Shown: positions 1 through 7,755 of the stretch, in pieces
How positions within the stretch are numbered: position 1 is the first letter of the stretch
Layout: each line of letters starts with the position of its first letter
DNA from: Streptomyces sp. NBC_00234
GTDB lineage: Bacteria > Actinomycetota > Actinomycetes > Streptomycetales > Streptomycetaceae
Assembly (NCBI RefSeq): GCF_036195325.1
Contig: NZ_CP108101.1
Location: forward strand, 6,572,001 to 6,636,000
Direction of reading: 5' to 3'
Length of the DNA stretch: 64,000 nt
Made by a program: the position numbers and the translations under genes
Notes under the pieces: model-generated
What the model saw: the letters and a program-made list of their open reading frames with translations, nothing else
What the model was told of the DNA's origin: nothing
Database searches by the model: none

Positions 1-173
1 TCGGACATGTCTTCCTGATCTGCGCCACCGGTGCCACTGGTGAGCAGATGCGCGACGCGGTGAAGGCACGGACCGAGAACACGCCCGAGCAGGAGCGCGC
101 GATCGTGCGCACCGAACTGGGCAAGATCAATCGCATCCGGCTGACCCGTCTCGTGGAAGAGGACAAGGACTGA
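1..173 (+). CDS. uraD: OHCU decarboxylase, 3' end only
   Basis: This is the C-terminal 56 codons of a gene entering from the left, read from base 3. The end matches the last helix of 2-oxo-4-hydroxy-4-carboxy-5-ureidoimidazoline decarboxylase: an ELGKINRIRLTRLV stretch followed by a short acidic tail. That enzyme performs the last step from urate to S-allantoin. The TGA stop shares one base with the ATG of uraH, so the two are translationally coupled. The order uraD-uraH-uricase supports the call; the catalytic part lies outside the window. Confidence 0.85.
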   Translation, partial: GHVFLICATGATGEQMRDAVKARTENTPEQERAIVRTELGKINRIRLTRLVEEDKD

Positions 174-580
174 TGAGCACCGCCACCACGGCTTCGGTGT
201 CCACGCACATCCTGGACACCAGCGTCGGACGCCCCGCCGAGGGTGTCGCCATCTCGCTCGCGGCCCGCAGGGGCCGCGACGCCGAGTGGGCGGCGCTGGG
301 CGGGTCCGCCACCGACGCGGACGGGCGCTGCAAGGACCTGCCGGCGCTGCCGGAAGGTACGACCCACGTACGGCTCGACTTCGAGGTCGAGGCGTACTTC
401 GTCAAGAACGACACTGCGGACAACCAGCAAGCCGAGGCGCAGCAGGACGCCCCCCGCGTAAGGGACAGCGGTGCGTTCTTCCCGGAAGTGGCGATCACCT
501 TCGCCGTCGTACCGGGCGAGCACTACCACGTACCGCTGCTGCTCAACCCGTTCGGCTACTCCGTTTACCGAGGGAGCTAG
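173..580 (+). CDS. uraH: 5-hydroxyisourate hydrolase (transthyretin-like)
   Basis: This 135-residue protein hydrolyses 5-hydroxyisourate, the unstable uricase product, to OHCU. The N-terminus carries the STHILDT signature with His12. The C-terminus ends in YRGS (132-135), the hallmark of the hydrolase as opposed to true transthyretin, with the second active-site His in YHVPLLL (about 119). A THVRLDF segment near residue 64 probably supplies the active-site Arg. It is somewhat longer than the usual 105-120 residues because of the region around residues 80-97. The start overlaps the uraD stop and uricase begins 6 bases after its TAG. It is cytosolic with no signal peptide. Confidence 0.93.
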   Translation: MSTATTASVSTHILDTSVGRPAEGVAISLAARRGRDAEWAALGGSATDADGRCKDLPALPEGTTHVRLDFEVEAYFVKNDTADNQQAEAQQDAPRVRDSGAFFPEVAITFAVVPGEHYHVPLLLNPFGYSVYRGS

Positions 581-586
581 CAGACA

Positions 587-1510
587 ATGCCCACGATTCT
601 CGGCCAGAACCAGTACGGCAAAGCAGAGAACCGCGTCGTCAGGATCACGCGGGACGGCGACACCCACCACATCAAGGACCTGAACGTCTCCGTCGCCCTC
701 TCCGGCGACATGGACGACGTCCACTACTCCGGCTCCAACGCCAACGTCCTGCCGACGGACACCACCAAGAACACGGTGTACGCGTTCGCCAAGGAGTACG
801 GCATCGAGTCCGCCGAGCAGTTCGGCATCCACCTCGCCCGGCACTTCGTGACCTCGCAGGAGCCGATCAAGGTCGCGCGGATCCGGATCGAGGAGTACGC
901 CTGGGAGCGCATCGCGAGCTCGGACAACAACTCGAAGTTCATCGGTGCCGACGAGGTCAACCACTCCTTCGCCCGCAAGGGCCAGGAGCTGCGCACCACC
1001 CAGATCACCTTCGACGGCGAGAACTGGGAGATCATCTCCGGCCTCAAGGACCTCACGGTTATGAACTCCACCAACTCGGAGTTCTGGGGTTACGTCAAGG
1101 ACAAGTACACGACTCTCAAGGAGGCGTACGACCGCGTCCTGTGCACCGACGTGTCGGCCGCCTGGCGTTACAACTGGACCGGCGACGACCAGCGGATGCC
1201 CAACTGGGAGAAGTCGTACGAGCAGGCGAAGAAGCACATCCTGCAGGCGTTCGCCGAGACGTACTCCCTCTCGCTCCAGCAGACCCTCTACCAGATGGGT
1301 TCGCGGGTCATCAACAGCCGCAGCGAGATCGACGAGATCCGCTTCTCGCTGCCGAACAACCACCACTTCCTGGTGGACCTGGAGCCGTTCGGGCTCAAGA
1401 ACGACAACGAGGTCTACTTCGCGGCGGACCGCCCCTACGGCCTCATCGAGGCGACCGTGCTCCGGGACGGCGTCGAGCCGAAGATCCCCGTCGACATGAC
1501 CAACCTCTGA
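587..1510 (+). CDS. pucL: Urate oxidase (uricase)
   Basis: This 307-residue cofactor-free uricase oxidises urate to 5-hydroxyisourate and H2O2. The Lys-Thr dyad is visible: Lys12 in YGKAENRVVR and Thr59/60 in LPTDTTKNTVYAF. The second half has INSRSEIDEIRFSLPN, and the C-terminal part ends RPYGLIEATV as in other actinobacterial uricases. Its length fits the 290-310 residue family. It is the third gene of the uraD-uraH-uricase run, and a strong hairpin follows. Unlike B. subtilis PucL it is not fused to the OHCU decarboxylase, which is a separate gene here. Confidence 0.95.
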   Translation: MPTILGQNQYGKAENRVVRITRDGDTHHIKDLNVSVALSGDMDDVHYSGSNANVLPTDTTKNTVYAFAKEYGIESAEQFGIHLARHFVTSQEPIKVARIRIEEYAWERIASSDNNSKFIGADEVNHSFARKGQELRTTQITFDGENWEIISGLKDLTVMNSTNSEFWGYVKDKYTTLKEAYDRVLCTDVSAAWRYNWTGDDQRMPNWEKSYEQAKKHILQAFAETYSLSLQQTLYQMGSRVINSRSEIDEIRFSLPNNHHFLVDLEPFGLKNDNEVYFAADRPYGLIEATVLRDGVEPKIPVDMTNL

Positions 1511-1521
1511 CGCGGCACTGA

Positions 1522-1558
1522 ACCGGCCCCCGCCCGTCCACAGCGGGCGCGGGCCGGT
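1522..1558 (+). terminator. Hairpin terminator after uricase
   Basis: Arms 1522-1536 and 1544-1558 pair over 14 of 15 bases (ACCGGCCCCCGCCCG with CGGGCGCGGGCCGGT) with a 7-base loop, just after the uricase stop. There is no U-tract, as is common in Streptomyces. It separates the ura operon from the permease gene. Confidence 0.7.
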
Positions 1559-1578
1559 CATCCCGGAGGGAACATCCC

Positions 1579-2970
1579 ATGGCACAGCCCGCAACGGGGC
1601 CGGCAGAAGGCCCGTGTTCCGCACCGCCGGAGAGCTCCGTGCATCCGGTCGACGAAAAGCTCCCCGCCTCGCGGCTCGTCCCGGCCGCACTCCAGCACAT
1701 CGCCGCCATGTACGCGGGCGTGGTCACCCCTCCACTGATCATCGGCCAGGCCGTGGGCCTCGACACCATCGGCATGACCCGGCTGATCGCGGCGAGCCTG
1801 CTGATCGCCGGACTCGCCACCCTCCTGCAGACGCTCGGCGTCGGCGGCTTCGCCGGGAACCGGCTGCCGTTCGTCAACGCCGCCTCCTCCGCCGGGATCG
1901 CCCCGATGCTCGCCATCGCCGAGACCAGTGCCCCCGGCCACCAACTCCCCCAGATCTACGGGGCGGTGCTCGTCGCCGGCGGCTTCTGTCTGGCCCTCGG
2001 ACCCTTCTTCGGACGGCTGCTGCGCTTCTTCCCGCCACTTGTCACCGGCGTCGTCATCACCCTCATCGGCGTCACCCTGATGCCCGTCCCGGTCTCCTGG
2101 GCCCAGGGCGGCGACAAGAACGCCCCCGACTTCGGCGCCATGAAGTACCTCGCGCTGGCCGCCTTCACCCTCGCCGTCATCCTGCTCATCCAGCGCTTCG
2201 GACGCGGATTCGTGAAGCAGGTCGCGCTGCTCATGGGCATGTTCATCGGCACCCTGGCCGCGATCCCGTTCGGACTCGCCGACTTCTCCGCGCTGAGGTC
2301 CGCGCCCCTCGCCGCCCTGCCCACCCCCTTCGCCTTCGGAGCCCCCGAGTTCCAGCCCGCCGCGATCCTCTCCCTCTGCATCGTCATGCTGGTGCTGATG
2401 ACGGAGTCGTCCGCCGGGATGCTGGCCCTCGGCGAGATCTGCGACCGCCGCACCGACGGCCGCACCATCACCCGCGGACTGCGCACCGACGGCATCGCCA
2501 CCCTGCTCGGCCCGGTGTTCGGCGGCTTCCCGACCAGCGCCTTCGCCCAGAACGTGGGCGTCGTGTCGCTGACGAAGGTACGAAGCCGCTATGTCGTCGC
2601 GGCAGCGGGCGGAGCCCTGCTGGTCCTCGGGGCGTTCCCGGTCCTCGGCGCCGTCGTCTCGCTCGTCCCGATGCCCGTCCTCGGCGGCGCCGGCATCGTC
2701 CTCTTCGGCTCCATCGCGGTGAGCGGCATCCGCACGCTCTCCGAAGCCGGCCTCGACGACAGCTCCAACATCATCCTGGTCGCGGTGGCGCTCGGCGCGG
2801 GCATCATCCCGCTCGCCGCGCCCGCCTTCTACGCGGGATTCCCCTCCTGGGCACAGACGGTGCTCGGCTCCGGAATCAGTGCGGGAGCGCTCGTGGCGGT
2901 CCTGCTCAACCTGTTCTTCCACCACCTCGGCACCCACGGCCGCACCGCTGTGGCACTCAAATCCTCCTAG
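1579..2970 (+). CDS. NCS2 family purine (xanthine/urate) permease
   Basis: This 463-residue membrane protein is of the nucleobase:cation symporter 2 type. A hydrophilic N-terminus (VHPVDEKLPASRL) leads into about 14 hydrophobic segments. NCS2 signatures include LQHIAAMYAGVVTPPLI near residue 45, the conserved acidic TM8 segment MTESSAGMLALGEI near 275, and the TM10 stretch TSAFAQNVGVVSLT near 315. It should import xanthine or urate with H+. It lies between uricase and the deaminase and is about 60% similar by eye to the second NCS2 gene at 4703. The ATG follows GGAGGGAACATCCC. Confidence 0.9.
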   Translation: MAQPATGPAEGPCSAPPESSVHPVDEKLPASRLVPAALQHIAAMYAGVVTPPLIIGQAVGLDTIGMTRLIAASLLIAGLATLLQTLGVGGFAGNRLPFVNAASSAGIAPMLAIAETSAPGHQLPQIYGAVLVAGGFCLALGPFFGRLLRFFPPLVTGVVITLIGVTLMPVPVSWAQGGDKNAPDFGAMKYLALAAFTLAVILLIQRFGRGFVKQVALLMGMFIGTLAAIPFGLADFSALRSAPLAALPTPFAFGAPEFQPAAILSLCIVMLVLMTESSAGMLALGEICDRRTDGRTITRGLRTDGIATLLGPVFGGFPTSAFAQNVGVVSLTKVRSRYVVAAAGGALLVLGAFPVLGAVVSLVPMPVLGGAGIVLFGSIAVSGIRTLSEAGLDDSSNIILVAVALGAGIIPLAAPAFYAGFPSWAQTVLGSGISAGALVAVLLNLFFHHLGTHGRTAVALKSS

Positions 2971-3015
2971 GGTCCTGCCGTGCCCACATCGCCGATGAGA
3001 GAAGAAGGAAGCACC

Positions 3016-4404
3016 ATGGCAGCTTCGGCAGACCCTCAGCGCATCGTCATCGAGAACTGTTCGATCGCGACCGTCGACGCGCACGACACCGAGTACGCCT
3101 CGGGGCACGTCGTCGTGGCGGGCAACCGCATCGAATCCGTCGGCGCGGGCAAGGCACCGGAGGGCCTCGCCGACGTCGTACGCCGCATCGACGGCACCGG
3201 ACACCTCGTCACACCCGGCCTGGTCAACACTCATCACCACTTCTACCAGTGGATCACCCGCGGGATCGCCACCGACCACAACCTCTTCGACTGGCTGGTC
3301 GCCCTCTACCCGACCTGGGCGCGCATCGACGAGCCGATGGTCCGCGCCGCGGCGCAGGGTTCGCTCGCCATGATGGCGCGCGGCGGTGTCACCACGGCGA
3401 TGGACCACCACTACGTCTACCCGAAGGGCTCCGGCGACCTCTCCGGCGCGATCATCGGGGCGGCGCGCGACATGGGCGTACGGTTCACCCTCGCCCGCGG
3501 TTCCATGGACCGCAGCGAGAAGGACGGCGGACTGCCGCCGGACTTCGCCGTCGAGACCCTCGAAGGCGCCCTCGCGGGCACCGAGGCGACCGTCGACGCG
3601 CACCACGACGCCTCGTTCGACTCGATGACCCAGATCGCGGTCGCACCCTGCTCCCCGTTCTCCATCTCGACCGAACTGCTCAAGCAGGGCGCCGAGCTGG
3701 CGCGCCGCAAGGGCGTCAGGCTGCACACCCACGGCTCGGAGACCGTCGAGGAGGAGCAGTTCTGCAAGGAACTGTTCGGCATGGGCCCCACGGACTACTT
3801 CGAGTCGACCGGCTGGCTCGGCGACGACGTGTGGATGGCGCACTGCGTCCACATGAACGACTCCGACATCGCCGCCTTCGCCCGTACGGGAACGGGCGTC
3901 GCGCACTGCCCGTCCTCCAACGCCCGCCTCGCCGCGGGCATCGCCCGGGTGCCCGACATGCTCGCCGCCGGCATCCCGGTCGGCCTCGGCGTCGACGGCA
4001 CGGCCTCCAACGAGTCGGGTGAACTCCACACCGAACTGCGCAACGCCCTCCTCATCAACCGCCTCGGCGCCCACCGCGAGAAGGCCCTGAACGCCCGCCA
4101 GGCGCTCCGGCTCGGTACGTACGGCGGCGCCCAGGTCCTCGGCCGCGCCGACCAGATCGGCTCCCTGGAGCCCGGCAAGCTCGCCGACCTCGTCCTGTGG
4201 AAGCTGGACACCCTCGCCCACGCCTCCATCGCCGACCCGGTGACCGCGCTCGTCTTCGGTGCCGCGGCCCCCGTCACCCTCTCCCTCGTCGACGGCAAGC
4301 CGGTCGTCGAGGGCAACCACCTGACCACGGTGGACGAGGACGCCATCGCACGTGTCACCCGCGACGAGGCCCGCCGCCTCGCGCAGATCGCCGCCGGAGG
4401 CTGA
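3016..4404 (+). CDS. 8-oxoguanine / guanine deaminase (amidohydrolase)
   Basis: This 462-residue metal-dependent amidohydrolase is of the TrzA/AtzB/SsnA type. It shows the metal motif NTHHHFYQW (about residue 75), a LHTHGSETVEEE segment (about 240), HCVHMNDSDI (about 280) and the C-terminal metal Asp in GLGVDGTASNESGE (about 330). NTHHHFYQW followed by ATDHNLFDWL is the pattern of proteins annotated 8-oxoguanine deaminase. It would convert guanine or 8-oxoguanine to xanthine or urate, feeding uricase. The ATG at 3016 follows GAAGAAGGAA; an in-frame GTG at 2980 has no good ribosome site. The exact substrate is inferred from context. Confidence 0.85.
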   Translation: MAASADPQRIVIENCSIATVDAHDTEYASGHVVVAGNRIESVGAGKAPEGLADVVRRIDGTGHLVTPGLVNTHHHFYQWITRGIATDHNLFDWLVALYPTWARIDEPMVRAAAQGSLAMMARGGVTTAMDHHYVYPKGSGDLSGAIIGAARDMGVRFTLARGSMDRSEKDGGLPPDFAVETLEGALAGTEATVDAHHDASFDSMTQIAVAPCSPFSISTELLKQGAELARRKGVRLHTHGSETVEEEQFCKELFGMGPTDYFESTGWLGDDVWMAHCVHMNDSDIAAFARTGTGVAHCPSSNARLAAGIARVPDMLAAGIPVGLGVDGTASNESGELHTELRNALLINRLGAHREKALNARQALRLGTYGGAQVLGRADQIGSLEPGKLADLVLWKLDTLAHASIADPVTALVFGAAAPVTLSLVDGKPVVEGNHLTTVDEDAIARVTRDEARRLAQIAAGG

Positions 4405-4462
4405 GGCCCCGCGGCACCACCCCCTGAACCGGCCGGCCGAGGGGGACGGCCCTCGTCCGGCC

Positions 4463-4535
4463 GCCGTGGACCCGAGCGGGGTCCACGGCAGTCGGTCCGG
4501 TGGGCGCACACCCGAATGTGCGCGCCCGCCGGACC
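4463..4535 (+). terminator. Two consecutive hairpins after the deaminase gene
   Basis: Stem one is 4463-4473 with 4479-4489 (11 bp perfect, 5-base loop). Stem two is 4494-4510 with 4517-4535, loop CCCGAA, with a two-base bulge and one mismatch. They lie in the 298-base gap between the deaminase stop and the second permease and would isolate the two transcripts. Confidence 0.65.
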
Positions 4536-4563
4536 GGTGATGAACGCTGCCCGGGCATCCCCA

Positions 4564-4625
4564 GCTTCGTCACGAAGCACCCGTGACGAAGCACCTGCAT
4601 CACAGAGCACTCGTAACGAAGTCCC
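4564..4625. repeat. Palindrome plus four degenerate ACGAAGCACC repeats
   Basis: GCTTCGTCACGAAGC (4564-4578) is a perfect odd palindrome. Copies of ACGAAGCACC start at 4572 and 4586, and weaker copies at 4602 (ACAGAGCACT) and 4616 (ACGAAGTCCC). Spacings are 14, 16 and 14 bases. The array lies 80-140 bases upstream of the second NCS2 permease, where a promoter is expected, so a regulator-binding cluster is the simplest reading. No coding sense was found here. Confidence 0.5.
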
Positions 4626-4702
4626 TGCACCAACGCACCACTCCGCACCACCTCCCCGACACCCTCGTCGCTGACGACGTGTAACCGACCGGAGGAACCG
4701 CC

Positions 4703-6130
4703 GTGGCCGCTAAGCCCAGGTTTCGCAATGAAGCACATGAAGCAGTCGTAGTCGCAGGAAACGGCCGGAAGCATCCGGTCGACGAAACCCTCCCACCCCT
4801 GAAGATGTTCACCAGCGGCCTCCAGCACGTGGCCGCGATGTACGCCGGTGTCGTCGCCCCGCCCATGATCGTGGGACCCGCTGTGGGCCTCACCGCCAAG
4901 GAGACCGCCTTCCTGATGGGGGCGAGCCTCTTCACCGCGGGCATAGCCACCCTTCTCCAGACCCTCGGCTTCTGGCGCATCGGCGCCCGGCTGCCGTTCG
5001 TCAACGGCGTGTCGTTCGCCGGTGTGACGCCGATGGTGGCGATAGGCAAGGACCGCGGTCACGAAGGCATCGCCGTCATCTTCGGCGCGATCATCGTCGC
5101 GAGCCTCCTAGGATTCGTACTCGCCCCGTACTTCTGCAAGCTGGTCCGCTTCTTCCCGCCCGTGGTCACCGGCACCGTGATCACCCTGATCGGTGTCTCG
5201 CTCCTGCCGGTCGCCTTCAACTGGTCCCAGGGCGGCAACGGCGCGGCGGACGACTACGGTTCGATGACCAACATCACCATGGCCGCCGTCACCCTCGTGA
5301 TCGTGCTGGCGCTCCGCAAACTGCTGCGCGGCTTCCTCCAGCAGATCGCGATCCTCCTCGGCCTGGTCATCGGCACCCTGATCGCCATCCCGGTCGGCAT
5401 CACCGACTTCGGCCCCATCAAGGACGCCGATGTGGTCGGCTTCCCCACCCCGTTCCACTTCGGTGCCCCGCAGTTCGAGATCGCCGCCATCGTCTCGATG
5501 TGCATCGTGATGCTGGTCTGCATGACCGAGTCCACCGCGGACATGCTCGCTCTCGGCCGGATCGTCGACCGTCCGGCGGACGAGAAGACCATCGAGGGCG
5601 GACTGCGCGCCGACACCCTCGGCAGCGCCATCAGCCCGCTGTTCAACGGCTTCATGTGCAGCGCCTTCGCACAGAACATCGGTCTGGTCGCCATGACCAA
5701 GGTCCGCAGCCGGTTCGTCGTCGCCGCGGGCGGCGGCATCCTGATCGTGCTCGGACTGGTCCCGGTCGCGGCTTCGGTCATCGCGATCGTGCCGCTGCCC
5801 GTGCTCGGCGGCGCCGGCATCGTGCTCTTCGGCTCGGTCGCGGCGAGCGGCATCCAGACCCTGGCCACCGCCGCCCTGGAGAAGGGCGAGAACGCCCTGA
5901 TCGTCGCGGCGGCCGTCGGAATCGGCCTGATACCGATCGCAGCGCCGGAGTTCTACCACGCGTTCCCGGAGGACATGCTCGTCGTCCTCGACTCGGGCAT
6001 CTCCACGGGCTGTGTGGTGGCGATCCTCCTGAACCTGGCCTTCAACCACCTGGGCCGGAAGCCGGACGCGGACCAGGACCCGGCTCCGGAGCAGGCGCCG
6101 GAGAGTGCGGCCCCGGTGGCCGTGCACTGA
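4703..6130 (+). CDS. NCS2 family purine permease, second copy
   Basis: This 475-residue nucleobase:cation symporter 2 has the same plan as the gene at 1579: HPVDETLPPLK near the N-terminus, LQHVAAMYAGVVAPPMI in TM1, MTESTADMLALGRI in TM8 and CSAFAQNIGLVAMT in TM10. The C-terminal tail of about 25 residues is Pro/Ala/Glu-rich. The GTG start is set by GGAGGAACCGCC directly upstream. It has its own leader and terminator, so it is probably separately regulated from the first permease. One of the pair may favour urate and the other xanthine; sequence alone does not say which. Confidence 0.9.
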   Translation: MAAKPRFRNEAHEAVVVAGNGRKHPVDETLPPLKMFTSGLQHVAAMYAGVVAPPMIVGPAVGLTAKETAFLMGASLFTAGIATLLQTLGFWRIGARLPFVNGVSFAGVTPMVAIGKDRGHEGIAVIFGAIIVASLLGFVLAPYFCKLVRFFPPVVTGTVITLIGVSLLPVAFNWSQGGNGAADDYGSMTNITMAAVTLVIVLALRKLLRGFLQQIAILLGLVIGTLIAIPVGITDFGPIKDADVVGFPTPFHFGAPQFEIAAIVSMCIVMLVCMTESTADMLALGRIVDRPADEKTIEGGLRADTLGSAISPLFNGFMCSAFAQNIGLVAMTKVRSRFVVAAGGGILIVLGLVPVAASVIAIVPLPVLGGAGIVLFGSVAASGIQTLATAALEKGENALIVAAAVGIGLIPIAAPEFYHAFPEDMLVVLDSGISTGCVVAILLNLAFNHLGRKPDADQDPAPEQAPESAAPVAVH

Positions 6131-6159
6131 TCACCGGGCGCCTGCCGCTCGGCACCGCG

Positions 6160-6195
6160 CTGTGGCGCGTACGGCAACTGCCGTACGCGCCACAG
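6160..6195. terminator. Bidirectional hairpin terminator
   Basis: CTGTGGCGCGTACGGCA (6160-6176) is the exact reverse complement of 6179-6195. It sits between the converging permease and chitosanase genes and can serve both strands. Confidence 0.75.
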
Positions 6196-6210
6196 GTGGT
6201 GCGGGGGGCG

Positions 6211-7083
6211 TCAGCCGATGCGATAGCTGTCGCCGTAGACCTGCCAGGCGAGTGGCGGGTCCAGGTTCAGATTGCCGTTCCGGAGGAAGACGCGCTGGGC
6301 GGTGTCCACCCGGCTGGTGTCCGAGTGGGCCTCCTCCTGTCGCATCGCCCAGACCCTGGCGTCCAGGAACGCGTCGAGGTACGCCACTTCGTCGCCGCCC
6401 TGCGACGGCGGCTCGGCGTTCGCGAGGGCCCTCCTGCGGATGGAGCCGAAGCTCGCGCTGTCGCCGCCGTCGCCGTGCATGACGAGGGCGTCGTAGTACG
6501 CGAACTGTCCGAGGGTGCCGAGCCCGTCGGCCTTGGCCTGCCTGACGGCCGGGTCGAAGTAGACCCGGTCGCGCTCGTCGTCCTGCGCCTGCCGGAAAGC
6601 GGGGTCGGACGCGGCCCGCGCCCAGTCCGTCGTGAAGCCCGGATCGAGCCCCTCGTGCGAGTCGCTGCCGTCCACCGCGCGCAGGGCGGGCAGATACGCC
6701 GCGAGTACGTTGCCGGGCTTGCGCTGTGTGTACAGCTCCACCAGGCCGAGCATGTCGCCGGTGCCCGAGCAGAAGCCGATGATGCCCGCGGTGTAGCCGC
6801 GGCCGTCGCCGATGTCCTCGATGTACCGGTACTGCGCCTTCCAGTCCAGCGAGGAGTTCTCCGCGCTGGACACCAGCTGCATGGCGATGTCCTTCTTCGC
6901 GGGATCGTCGAGCCCGTTCGCGGCGGCCTCCTGGTGGTGCGGGGCCGACGCGGTGGGGGCGCCGTCGGCATGGGCGGTCGTGGGGGTCGCCGTGAGGGCA
7001 AGGCCGAGCGCCAGGGCGGCGAAGCCGATGGGGCGGGTGAGTCGGGTGGTGCGACGTACGGTGCCTTTATGGGGGTTGTGCAC
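6211..7083 (-). CDS. csn: Secreted GH46 chitosanase
   Basis: This 290-residue precursor is an endo-chitosanase of glycoside hydrolase family 46, cleaving beta-1,4 links in chitosan outside the cell. The signal peptide has Arg residues at 10-16, a hydrophobic core at 20-33 and a likely AHA cleavage near 39. The catalytic pair is Glu75 (SSAENSS) and Asp93 (DIGDGRGY), 18 residues apart like Glu22/Asp40 of the Streptomyces N174 enzyme. GFCSGTGDML is also diagnostic. The GTG start at 7083 is 4 bases after GGAGG; the frame stays open far upstream without coding sense. An operator-like palindrome lies 39 bases upstream. It shares an identical 140-bp block with the gene at 7756. Confidence 0.95.
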   Translation of the reverse strand: MHNPHKGTVRRTTRLTRPIGFAALALGLALTATPTTAHADGAPTASAPHHQEAAANGLDDPAKKDIAMQLVSSAENSSLDWKAQYRYIEDIGDGRGYTAGIIGFCSGTGDMLGLVELYTQRKPGNVLAAYLPALRAVDGSDSHEGLDPGFTTDWARAASDPAFRQAQDDERDRVYFDPAVRQAKADGLGTLGQFAYYDALVMHGDGGDSASFGSIRRRALANAEPPSQGGDEVAYLDAFLDARVWAMRQEEAHSDTSRVDTAQRVFLRNGNLNLDPPLAWQVYGDSYRIG

Positions 7084-7121
7084 CTGTCCTCCAGAGGGAG
7101 TTCGTCGTGCCCTTGTTCTAT

Positions 7122-7136
7122 TAGGAAGCTTTACTA
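7122..7136 (-). promoter_or_regulatory. Operator-like palindrome upstream of csn
   Basis: TAGGAAGCTTTACTA is an imperfect palindrome (TAG-N-AA, 3-base centre, TT-N-CTA) 39 bases before the chitosanase start. On the gene's strand it is followed by TAGAAC, a possible -10. Chitosanase genes of Streptomyces are known to carry a conserved palindrome bound by the ROK repressor CsnR in this position; identity with that box is my inference. Confidence 0.5.
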
Positions 7137-7204
7137 TCAGACTCGGATGCGGTCGTACAGCCTTTCGCCACCGGCGGGCCGGGGTCCCGCTCCACGCACG
7201 AAGA

Positions 7205-7241
7205 GGCCCCGCACGGTGCCGGGGAAGCACCGTGCGGGGCC
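7205..7241. terminator. Strong hairpin terminator
   Basis: GGCCCCGCACGGTGC (7205-7219) pairs perfectly with 7227-7241 around a 7-base loop. It lies 15 bases beyond the stop of the SH3 protein gene and upstream of the csn promoter, separating the two minus-strand transcripts. Confidence 0.8.
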
Positions 7242-7256
7242 GAGGTGTCGTTACTC

Positions 7257-7565
7257 TCAGCAGTCGAGATAGGCCACGTGGATCCAGACGCCCGTACGGC
7301 CGCCCCACAGGTCGCCCATCACCCAGTTGCCCTGCTGCCCGCGGTAGTCGAGGTTCTGGCCGCGGTCCACCTGTCCGAGCACGGGGTAGTCCGTGCCCGG
7401 ACCGCCCCGGAAGTTCACCCCGTTGTCGTTGACCGTGCACACCAGCTGCGGCGCCAGGGCCGGCGCCGCGGCGGGCGCGTTCCCGACGGCCACCGCGGAG
7501 GGGCCGGCGGCCAGACCGAGACCGGCGGCAAGAACCATTGCGGTCAGCAACATCTTCTTCATCAT
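7257..7565 (-). CDS. Small secreted SH3-domain protein
   Basis: This 102-residue precursor has a signal peptide (MMKKMLLTAMVLAAGLGLAAG, cleavage probably near residue 29-35). A bacterial SH3-like fold follows, with VNFRGGPGTDYPVLGQVDRGQ and GNWVMGDLWGGRTGVWIHVAYL. Two Cys residues flank the domain and could form a disulfide. Such domains bind cell wall peptides; the ligand is not evident. Start is ATG-ATG at 7562/7565 after AGGGAGAGTTCAGAG. It sits between two chitosanase genes but ends in its own strong terminator, so a shared role is only suggested by position. Confidence 0.85.
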   Translation of the reverse strand: MMKKMLLTAMVLAAGLGLAAGPSAVAVGNAPAAAPALAPQLVCTVNDNGVNFRGGPGTDYPVLGQVDRGQNLDYRGQQGNWVMGDLWGGRTGVWIHVAYLDC

Positions 7566-7755
7566 CTCTGAACTCTCCCTGAGCTCCGGGGCACGCACCC
7601 GCGTGCACCTCCGCCTTCCCCAACGGGTCCCGCGGTGGTCGGGTCACGGGTGGGAACGGGGGTCGCCGGAGGAATGAAAGTGCAGGTCATCACGGACATG
7701 GACCGGCGCACACGGCTTCCCGGCCCGGTGCTCCGCGCGCCCACCGGCAGGGGGT

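Noticed and set aside
1558-4509. A 983-codon open frame on the minus strand across the permease and deaminase
   Set aside because: It is an antisense shadow of two well-supported genes; high GC removes stops. Composition is Gly/Arg/Asp-rich and no family is recognisable.
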